From: CAYQMF01 sp964418595 | Lineage (GTDB): Bacteria; Planctomycetota; UBA1135; UBA2386 | DNA: 34,885 nt | Reading direction: 5' to 3' | Assembly (NCBI GenBank): GCA_964418595.1 | Contig: CAYQMF010000066.1 | Coordinates: forward strand, 1 to 34,885 | Notes under the pieces: model-generated | Seen by the model: only the letters and a program-made list of their open reading frames with translations | Databases searched by the model: none | What the model was told of the DNA's origin: nothing | Shown here: in pieces, positions 24,850-31,576 of the stretch | Position numbering within the stretch: the stretch's first letter is position 1 | Layout: each line of letters starts with the position of its first letter | Translations under genes and position numbers: made by a program

Positions 24850-24955
24850 TCTCGGTTGCCGAAGACGAAGTTCCTGGCCGGGCGCGTTGGCGCAAGTCGC
24901 GCACCCGGTGCTCGAGCGCAGTCAACTTCTTGGCGATGAGCGCCTCGTCGGTCAC
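24797..24955 (-). pseudogene. Truncated HepT-like (DUF86/HEPN) toxin gene
   Basis: A GTG at 24955 overlaps the stop of the antitoxin gene in GTGA. The first 27 codons read TDEALIAKKLTALEHRVRDL and RQRARP, the standard start of HepT/DUF86 proteins. After that the frame loses all resemblance (GTSSSATETRTSRPS) and stops at 24797 inside the 3' end of the convergent propeller-like gene. The HEPN catalytic motif RX4-6H and the rest of the about 130-residue protein are absent, so this is a stump of the toxin. Confidence 0.7.
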
Positions 24956-25362
24956 GGCTCGTCTCCGGCGAACCGGCGGTACCGTTGCAGCACGGGTACG
25001 AGGTCGAAGTACTCGTTGCGCGCGCGCACCTCGAACGCGATCCGTGCCGAGCGCTCGCGCTCGAGCACGAGCACGCCATCGCGAAGGACGCGGTGCACGA
25101 GATCGGGGGCGGCGTCATTGAGCACGGCGACGTCGACTTCGGCGCCGAGCACGGTCTCGAGCGCGGCGGCGAGATCGAGGCCCAGCATCAGGGTCGCGTA
25201 GCCGTCGCCGGGGGCCTCGGTGAAGAGCACCGCGACATCGACATCGCTGTCCTCCCGCGCATCCCCTCGCGCCTGGCTGCCGAACAGCCACACCGCCACC
25301 AGCGGCAGCGGACTGGGCGCGAAGTGAGCGCGCAGGCGTTCGAGGAGGGCATCGCGGTCCAT
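24952..25362 (-). CDS. MNT-domain nucleotidyltransferase, MntA-type antitoxin
   Basis: The 136-residue product is a minimal nucleotidyltransferase: WLFGSQARGDAREDSDVDV (25-43) with GS at 28-29 and the metal-binding pair D40 and D42, and a third acidic residue in AEVDVAVL. In type VII HepT/MntA systems such proteins add AMP groups to the HEPN toxin and neutralise it. The ATG at 25362 lies 5 bases after the stop of the serine hydrolase gene, and the stop overlaps the start of the toxin remnant. Since that toxin is truncated, the antitoxin is now solitary; its active site looks intact. Confidence 0.85.
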   Translation of the reverse strand: MDRDALLERLRAHFAPSPLPLVAVWLFGSQARGDAREDSDVDVAVLFTEAPGDGYATLMLGLDLAAALETVLGAEVDVAVLNDAAPDLVHRVLRDGVLVLERERSARIAFEVRARNEYFDLVPVLQRYRRFAGDEP

Positions 25363-25367
25363 CGGAA

Positions 25368-27047
25368 TCAGGATCCTAACCGGAACCCGATCCCCCGCAC
25401 GCGGCCGGCGTCGACGGTGAAGCCCGTGATCTTGCCGTCCTTGCGTGCGAGGCGCACCGTCGCGCCGCCAACGTTGAACTCGTCCTGGACGCTCGGGCCG
25501 AGTCGCATCACGTCCTCGCGATAGCCGATGTCGACGCGCAGACCGCCCTCGACCGGCGTGAGCCGCCAGGTGGCGTCGAGTTCGTCGCTGCGGAATGCGC
25601 CCGTCAGCGCGGCGAGGTCGTCGGCCGACGGCTGCCACGGCTCGATGCGCGTGAGCTTGCGCGCCGGCTGGTCGGCGACCTTCATCTGCAGGGCCTTGCC
25701 GCCGTCGACGAACTCGACCGCGATCGGAACGGGCGCGCCCTCGGCGACGAAGGTCGCGGGACCGGTGGCGACCAGCGGGAACGCCTGCTCCGCGGTGAGC
25801 GGGAGGTGGAGGCGGCCATCGGCGAACGACACGGCGAACACGCGGCCGCCCGACGAACGGAACGACCCGGCGAACGCGGCGAGCGCCGCGGCGTCGGGCT
25901 GGGCGGCGGCAGAGGCGGTGGCCTTGGCCTCGACGGCAACCGGCGGGCCGACCGGCACAGGCGCGAGCTTGTCAGCCAGCACGATGTCGGCGACGGCCAG
26001 CGCCTTGCTGTCGGGGTCGAACGTGCCGAGGTTGGCGAGCACGGCGACGGTCACCCCGAGCGCGGGGAAGCGCACCATCTGCGAGCGGTAGCCGGCCCAG
26101 GCGCCGCCGTGGTCGACTGCGCGCTGGCCACAGTGCTCGAGGTGGCGGAGCGCGCAGGCGTAGTCGAGCACGCGGCCATCGCTCAGCGCACCCCGGGTCA
26201 GCATCGTCTCGATCAGGGCCGCACCGCCGCCGAGCTTGTTGGCCGCGAAGTTCGCGTCCCAACGCGCGAGGTCCTGCAGGTTGCTGAGCACGCCGCCGTC
26301 GCCGACGAGGTCGAAGCGGTACAGCTCGGTCGTGAACCCACCGCCCTTCGCCGGCGAATACCCGATGGCGCGGCGCTTCACGATGCGATCGTGGTCGTCG
26401 TAGAGGTCGGTGCCGGTCATGCCGAGCGGCGCGAAGATGCGCGCGCGCAGGAAGTCGCCCGGCGTCGCGCCAGTGACCTTGCGGATGATCTCGGCCAGCA
26501 GGAAGTAGCCGCTGTTGCTGTAGAGGTGCTCCGCCCCGGGCGTGAAGTTGAGCGCCTTCTGCCGCGCGATCAGCGCCAGGATCTCCGCCTCGGGATGGTC
26601 GTTGCCGAACTCCATGCCCGCGAGCTGCATGAGCACGAGGTAGTCGCGGATGCCGCTCGTGTGGTGCAGCAGGTGGCGGATGGTGATCGGCGTGCCATGG
26701 TCGGGGAACGCCGGCAGATGACGGCGGATGTCGTCGTCGAGGGTGAGCTTGCCGTCCTGCTCGAGCAGGAGGATCGCGCAGGCGAAGAACTGCTTGGAAG
26801 TCGAGGCGAGGTCGAAGACCGAGTCGGGTGCCAGCGCCACGCCGCGCTCGAGGTCGGCCGCACCGTAGGCGCGCGCATGGATGACCCTGCCGCCGGCGAA
26901 CACGCCGACGACGCAGCCAGGCGACGACGGCTTGTTCCACGGCGCGAAGAGCGCGTCGATGGCGGCGACGGCGGCGGGTTTCAGCGCGGTGGGCGCCTGT
27001 GCGGGGAGCGCGAGGGCGAGAAGGAACGCAAGTGCAAGGGATTGCAT
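25368..27047 (-). CDS. Exported serine hydrolase of the beta-lactamase/class C PBP family
   Basis: The 559-residue product has a signal peptide (1-18, ending ALPAQA). The catalytic domain (about 25-360) shows the SxxK motif S82-T-S-K85, YSN (176-178) and the third motif HGG (313-315), the layout of serine beta-lactamase-like hydrolases, D-aminopeptidases and esterases. Residues about 395-559 form a further beta-rich region (FAGSFRSSGGRVFAV, LTGAFRSDELDATW) like the lipocalin-like C-terminal domains of this family. It probably hydrolyses a peptide or ester outside the cytoplasm; real beta-lactamase activity is unlikely but cannot be excluded. The ATG at 27047 opens the signal peptide. It is divergent from the reductase gene at 27143 (95 bases) and is followed closely by the antitoxin gene. 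Confidence 0.88.
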   Translation of the reverse strand: MQSLALAFLLALALPAQAPTALKPAAVAAIDALFAPWNKPSSPGCVVGVFAGGRVIHARAYGAADLERGVALAPDSVFDLASTSKQFFACAILLLEQDGKLTLDDDIRRHLPAFPDHGTPITIRHLLHHTSGIRDYLVLMQLAGMEFGNDHPEAEILALIARQKALNFTPGAEHLYSNSGYFLLAEIIRKVTGATPGDFLRARIFAPLGMTGTDLYDDHDRIVKRRAIGYSPAKGGGFTTELYRFDLVGDGGVLSNLQDLARWDANFAANKLGGGAALIETMLTRGALSDGRVLDYACALRHLEHCGQRAVDHGGAWAGYRSQMVRFPALGVTVAVLANLGTFDPDSKALAVADIVLADKLAPVPVGPPVAVEAKATASAAAQPDAAALAAFAGSFRSSGGRVFAVSFADGRLHLPLTAEQAFPLVATGPATFVAEGAPVPIAVEFVDGGKALQMKVADQPARKLTRIEPWQPSADDLAALTGAFRSDELDATWRLTPVEGGLRVDIGYREDVMRLGPSVQDEFNVGGATVRLARKDGKITGFTVDAGRVRGIGFRLGS

Positions 27048-27142
27048 GTGGGAGCCAGGTCGCGCACCTACGCCGACCCGGCGCGCGACGTTACGCGGAC
27101 GGGGCGGGAACGCGGGAAGCCGTTCCGTATCATCCGCCGCCC

Positions 27143-28555
27143 ATGGCACAGCTCTCCCTCGGCAGCGAGGCGCGCCCGCTGCGCGTCGCCGTCATCGGCT
27201 CGGGCCCGTCCGCGTTCTACGCGGTGCAGGCCCTGTTCAAGACCGAGAACCTGCACGTGCGCGCCGACGTGTTCGACCGCCTGCCGACGCCGTTCGGGCT
27301 GGTGCGCGGCGGAGTGGCCCCCGACCACCAGAAGATCAAGTCGGTGGTGAAGGTGTACGAGGAGGTCGCGAAGGACGCGCGCTTCCGTTTCTTCGGCAAC
27401 GTCAAGCTCGGGCGCGACCTCTCGGTCGACGACCTGCGCGCGCGCTACGATCAGATCGTCTACGCGGTCGGCAACGAGAGCGACCGCAAGCTCGGCATCC
27501 CGGGCGAAGGCCTCGCCGGGGTCCATTCGGCGACCGAGTTCGTGGGTTGGTACAACGCGCACCCCGACTTCACGAACCGGCGTTTCGCGCTCGGTGCAGC
27601 GACATCGGTCGCCGTCGTCGGCAACGGCAACGTGGCGATGGACGTGGCGCGCGTGCTGCTGAAGGACCCCGACGCACTCGCCGACACCGACATCGCCGGC
27701 TACGCGCTCGACGTGCTGCGCGGCAGCAAAGTGCGCGAGGTGATCCTGCTGGGGCGGCGCGGACCGGCGCAGGCGGCGTTCTCGCCGAAGGAGCTGGAGG
27801 AGATCGCCGAGCTGCCCGGCGTCGACGCGGTCGTCACGCCGGACGAAGCGGCGCTGGATCCGCTCAGCGAAGGCTGGGTGCCGAGCCAGCCGCGCTCGAC
27901 GCAGCGCAACGTGAAGCTGATCGCGGAGCTGGCAGCGAAGGGCGAGGGCGAAGGCGCGCGCAAGCTGCGCTGCAGGTTCCTGGTGTCGCCGGTCGAGATC
28001 GTCGGCAAGGACGGCAAGGTGAGCGCGGTGAAGGTCGAGCACGCGCAGCTCGTGGCCGACAAGGACGGCACGCCCCGCCCCAAGGGCACCGGCAAGTTCA
28101 GCACGCTGCCGTGCCAGTTGGTGCTCGCCGCGGTCGGCTACCGCGGCGTGCCGACCAAGGGCGTGCCGTTCGACGAGCGCGCCGGGATCATCCCCAACGA
28201 GGCGGGGCGCGTGCTCGCGGCGCCGGGTGGGAGCGTGGTGGCGGATCAGTACGTGGTCGGCTGGGCCAAGCGCGGGCCGACGGGACTGATCGGCACCAAC
28301 AGCCCCGACTCGGTCGACACCGTGCGGCAGATGGTGGCCGACCTGAAGGACCGCAAGGCGGCGGCGCTGGCTGCGCGCGACGCGGACGCGGTGCCGGAGC
28401 TGCTGCGCGACCGCAGCGTCAACGTCGTGACCTACGCCGACTGGCGCAAGCTCGACGCGTACGAGCTGGCGCAGGGCCAGAAGCAGGGCAAGGCGCGCCA
28501 CAAGCTGCACGACGTCGCCGAGATGCTGCGCGTGATCGCGGGGAAGCAGGCGTGA
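27143..28555 (+). CDS. Ferredoxin-NADP reductase of the FprA/adrenodoxin-reductase type
   Basis: The 470-residue product has an FAD-binding motif VAVIGSGPSAFYA (15-27), the family signature PFGLVRGGVAPDHQKIK (50-66), an NADPH-binding VVGNGNVAMDVAR (158-170) followed by GRRGPAQAAF (204-213), and a C-terminal GWAKRGPTGLIGTN. It should pass electrons from NADPH to a ferredoxin or similar carrier. The stop overlaps the GTG of the downstream monooxygenase in GTGA, so the two are translationally coupled and the reductase may serve that enzyme or a shared ferredoxin. No ferredoxin gene is adjacent. The ATG at 27143 is chosen because it matches the family start; an in-frame GTG at 26999 would add an unrelated stretch antisense to the hydrolase. 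Confidence 0.92.
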   Translation: MAQLSLGSEARPLRVAVIGSGPSAFYAVQALFKTENLHVRADVFDRLPTPFGLVRGGVAPDHQKIKSVVKVYEEVAKDARFRFFGNVKLGRDLSVDDLRARYDQIVYAVGNESDRKLGIPGEGLAGVHSATEFVGWYNAHPDFTNRRFALGAATSVAVVGNGNVAMDVARVLLKDPDALADTDIAGYALDVLRGSKVREVILLGRRGPAQAAFSPKELEEIAELPGVDAVVTPDEAALDPLSEGWVPSQPRSTQRNVKLIAELAAKGEGEGARKLRCRFLVSPVEIVGKDGKVSAVKVEHAQLVADKDGTPRPKGTGKFSTLPCQLVLAAVGYRGVPTKGVPFDERAGIIPNEAGRVLAAPGGSVVADQYVVGWAKRGPTGLIGTNSPDSVDTVRQMVADLKDRKAAALAARDADAVPELLRDRSVNVVTYADWRKLDAYELAQGQKQGKARHKLHDVAEMLRVIAGKQA

Positions 28556-30810
28556 GGCTCGCCTGCATCGGCGGCGGCCCCGCGGCGCTCTACTTCGCGA
28601 TCCTGATGCGCAAGGCGTTCCCAGAGGTGGACGTCGACGTGTACGAGCGCAACCGGCACGACGACACGTTCGGCTGGGGCGTGGTGTTCTCGGACGAGAC
28701 GCTGAGCAACTTCGAAGAAGCCGACCCCGAGACCTACGCGCAGATCCGCGCCGGCTTCCGCTACTGGAGCGACATCGAGACCTTCGTCGGCGGTGACAAG
28801 GTGACGTCGACAGGGCACGGGTTCTGCGGCATGTCGCGGCAGAAACTGCTGCTCATCCTGCAGGCGCGGGCGAAGAAGCTGGGCGCGCGGCTGCTGTTCC
28901 AGAAGGAGATCAAGACGGTGGCCGACGTCGGGCCGGCGCACCTCATCGTCGGCGCCGACGGGATCAACAGCGTCGTACGCGCGGCGCACGCGGACGTGTT
29001 CCGGCCCACTCTGGACTGGCGCAAGTGCAAGTTCGCGTGGTTCGGCACCGACCTCGAGCTGCGCGCGTTCACCTTCGTGTTCCAGGAGACGGAGTGGGGT
29101 CTGTTCCAGGTGCACGCGTACCCGTTCGACGCGCAGCGGAGCACGTGGATCGTGGAGTGCACGGAGGACACCTGGCGGCGCGCCGGGCTCGACGCGATGG
29201 ACGAGACGGCGTCGGCGCGCTTCTGCGAGGAGCTGTTCGCCGAGCACCTGCACGGCAAGCGGCTGCTCACCAACCGCTCGCTGTGGCGCACCTTCCCGAC
29301 GATCACGTGCGAGCGCTGGCACCACGAGAACATCGTGCTGGTCGGCGACGCGGTGCACACCGCGCACTTCTCGGTGGGCTCCGGGACCAAGCTGGCGATG
29401 GAGGACGCGATCGCGCTGTGCGAGGCGTTCCGGGCGCACGGGTTCGACGATGTGCCCAAGGCGCTCGCGGGCTACGAGGAAGCGCGGCGGATCGACGTGC
29501 TCAAGACCCAGCGCGCGGCCCAGACGTCGCTCGAGTGGTTCGAGAACTCGGCGCGCTACCTGACGCAGGGACCGCTCGAGTTCCAGTTCAACCTCATGAC
29601 GCGCAGCAAGCGCATCACCTGGGACAACCTCGAGCAGCGCGACCCGGCGCTGCTGCGCGCGGTGCGCGCGGACTTCGCCGAGCGCGCCGGCGCGAAGCGG
29701 CAGTCGGACGGCGCGTGGCCGGTGCCGGTGTTCACGCCGTTCACGTTGCGGCAGATGACGCTGCCGAACCGGATCGTGGTGAGCCCGATGTGCCAGTACT
29801 CGGCGCAGGACGGCACGCCGGGCGACTGGCACCTCGTGCACCTCGGCAGCCGCGCGATCGGCGGAGCCGGACTCGTGATCACGGAGATGACGAACGTCAC
29901 GCCGGAGGGCCGGATCACGCCGGGTTGCGCGGGGATGTACCGCGACGAGCACGTCGCGGCGTGGCGGCGGATCGTCGAGTTCGCGCACGCGCACGGCGAG
30001 GGCAAGATCGGCATCCAGCTCGCACACGCCGGGCGCAAGGGCGCCGTGTCGCACCCGTGGGATCGGGCCAACGACGTGCCGCTGCCCGACGGCGAGGCCT
30101 GGGAGACGCTGGCGCCGTCGGCGATCCCGTTCCGCAGCGGTTGGCGCGCGCCGCGGGCGATGACCCGCGCGGACATGGACGCCGTGCGCGACGCGTTCGT
30201 GCGGGCCACGCGCATGAGCGAAGCTGCGGGCTTCGACTTCATCGAGCTGCACATGGCGCACGGCTACCTGCTGTCGAGCTTCCTGTCGCCGCTCAGCAAT
30301 CGGCGCACCGACGCCTGGGGCGGCTCGCTCGAGAACCGCATGCGGTACCCGATCGAGGTGTTCCGCGCGGTGCGCGCCGCGTGGCCCGACCACAAGCCGC
30401 TCGGGGTGCGCGTGTCCGCCACCGACTGGCTCGGCGACGACGGCATGACGCCCGCCGACACGGTGGAGTTCGCGCACGCCCTCGCCGAGTTCGGCTGCGA
30501 CGTGATCGACGTGTCGACGGCCGGCAACGTCCCCGAGTCGAAGCCCGACTACGGCCGGATGTACCAGGTGCCGTTCGCCGAGCAGGTGCGCCACGAGGCC
30601 GGCATGCCGGTGATGGCCGTCGGCGCGATCCTCGGCAGCGACCACTGCAACACGATCCTCGCCGCCGGCCGCGCCGACCTCTGCTGCATGGCCCGCCCCC
30701 ACCTCGGGAACCCGCACCTCACGCTGCACGCGGCCGCAAAGTACGGGTTCGTCGACCAGCCGTGGCCCGGCCAATACCTGGCGGGGCGCGGCATGCCCGA
30801 CCTCCGCTAG
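28552..30810 (+). CDS. Fused aryl-CoA monooxygenase/oxidoreductase (salicylyl-CoA 5-hydroxylase type)
   Basis: The 752-residue product fuses two flavin domains. Residues 1-375 form a FAD monooxygenase: GGGPAALYF (7-15), DDTFGWGVVFSD (37-48), GHGFCGMSRQKLL (88-100), GADGINS (134-140) and VLVGDAVHTAHFSVGSG (262-278). Residues 392-745 form an Old Yellow Enzyme domain: SPMCQYSA (411-418), HAGRKG (492-497) and HMAHGYLLSSFLSPLSNRR (567-585). The same two-domain plan is known in salicylyl-CoA 5-hydroxylase and 2-aminobenzoyl-CoA monooxygenase/reductase. It would hydroxylate a CoA-bound aromatic acid with O2 and NAD(P)H. The GTG start at 28552 overlaps the reductase stop; the long open frame upstream is a shadow. 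The usual CoA ligase partner is not nearby, so the substrate is inferred from the family. Confidence 0.9.
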   Translation: MRLACIGGGPAALYFAILMRKAFPEVDVDVYERNRHDDTFGWGVVFSDETLSNFEEADPETYAQIRAGFRYWSDIETFVGGDKVTSTGHGFCGMSRQKLLLILQARAKKLGARLLFQKEIKTVADVGPAHLIVGADGINSVVRAAHADVFRPTLDWRKCKFAWFGTDLELRAFTFVFQETEWGLFQVHAYPFDAQRSTWIVECTEDTWRRAGLDAMDETASARFCEELFAEHLHGKRLLTNRSLWRTFPTITCERWHHENIVLVGDAVHTAHFSVGSGTKLAMEDAIALCEAFRAHGFDDVPKALAGYEEARRIDVLKTQRAAQTSLEWFENSARYLTQGPLEFQFNLMTRSKRITWDNLEQRDPALLRAVRADFAERAGAKRQSDGAWPVPVFTPFTLRQMTLPNRIVVSPMCQYSAQDGTPGDWHLVHLGSRAIGGAGLVITEMTNVTPEGRITPGCAGMYRDEHVAAWRRIVEFAHAHGEGKIGIQLAHAGRKGAVSHPWDRANDVPLPDGEAWETLAPSAIPFRSGWRAPRAMTRADMDAVRDAFVRATRMSEAAGFDFIELHMAHGYLLSSFLSPLSNRRTDAWGGSLENRMRYPIEVFRAVRAAWPDHKPLGVRVSATDWLGDDGMTPADTVEFAHALAEFGCDVIDVSTAGNVPESKPDYGRMYQVPFAEQVRHEAGMPVMAVGAILGSDHCNTILAAGRADLCCMARPHLGNPHLTLHAAAKYGFVDQPWPGQYLAGRGMPDLR

Positions 30811-30828
30811 CCGGGCCGGCTACCCGGC
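30810..30828. terminator. Hairpin between convergent genes
   Basis: GCCGGG pairs with CCCGGC around a 7-base loop, directly at the stop of the monooxygenase and 8 bases before the end of the convergent lipoprotein gene. This position is typical of a bidirectional terminator. No clear T-tract follows on either strand, so the function is a guess from position and symmetry. Confidence 0.4.
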
Positions 30829-30836
30829 CGAGCCAG

Positions 30837-31493
30837 CTACTTGGGCGCCCAGTTGAAGGTGTGCTCGCCGAGGATCATGAGCGCCTCCTTGCCCTGATCC
30901 TCCTTCAGGTTGCGGCGCTCGATCTCCGCCTTGATGGCCTTGTCCTCGATCATCACGAGGTGCGTGCCCTTCTTCTCGTACCCGGCGACATCCTCCCAGT
31001 CTCCGTAGCCGCCCATCGTGATGGGCCGCGTGAGGAACCGGTTGCCCTCGGTCTTCCACTGGCCGCGCGTGACCGCTTGCGGCTCGGCGAAGCCCTGGCT
31101 GCCCTTGTCGTACTCCCAGACGTCCTTGTCGACGCGGCGCGCGTAGCTGCCATTGCGGAACAAAGTGAGGTGCTCGGCCTTGTAGCGCGTGCCCTGACGC
31201 ACCTGCTTGTGGAAGAAGGGGACCTTCTCCTCCGGACGGTCCCACGCGTACGAGTACCAGCCGGCGATGTCGAGGTCGCGCGCCTCCTGATGCGCTTCAC
31301 CCTCCGTGGTGAGATCCTGGATCACACGCGCCTCGAACGCCTTCCTCGCCTTCTCGCGCTCCTCCCGCTGACGCGCCTGCTCCTCGTAGTAGGCCTTCTT
31401 CTGTTCGGGGGTCATGTTGGCCGTGGGGTCGGTGCACGCCCCGAAGAGGAACAGGCTCGCGGCGAGGCCGCAGGCGACGGTGTGGATCTTCAT
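30837..31493 (-). CDS. Lipoprotein of unknown function
   Basis: The 218-residue product starts with a lipoprotein signal ending LFGAC, with C20 as the lipidation site. It continues with an acidic and basic coiled-coil-like stretch (QKKAYYEEQARQREEREKA). The rest contains AGWYSYAWDRPEEKVPFF, LFRNGSYARRVDKDVWEYD, RGQWKTEGNRFLT and GGYGDWEDVAGYE, which suggest a small beta-barrel or lipocalin-like domain. The ATG at 31493 has GGAG on the minus strand 10 bases upstream. It is convergent with the monooxygenase gene. No family was recognised. Confidence 0.75.
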   Translation of the reverse strand: MKIHTVACGLAASLFLFGACTDPTANMTPEQKKAYYEEQARQREEREKARKAFEARVIQDLTTEGEAHQEARDLDIAGWYSYAWDRPEEKVPFFHKQVRQGTRYKAEHLTLFRNGSYARRVDKDVWEYDKGSQGFAEPQAVTRGQWKTEGNRFLTRPITMGGYGDWEDVAGYEKKGTHLVMIEDKAIKAEIERRNLKEDQGKEALMILGEHTFNWAPK

Positions 31494-31576
31494 CGACTCG
31501 CTCCGGATTGGTCCGCCGACCCGACGTGGGCCGTGACGGCAAGCTACCGCCGCACGGCCACGAAGAAAGCACGGAC

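Noticed and set aside
26881..30810. A 1309-codon plus-strand frame as one giant enzyme
   Set aside because: The part before 28552 is Arg/Gly/Ala-rich and lies over the reductase gene in another frame. The true start is the GTG overlapping the reductase stop.
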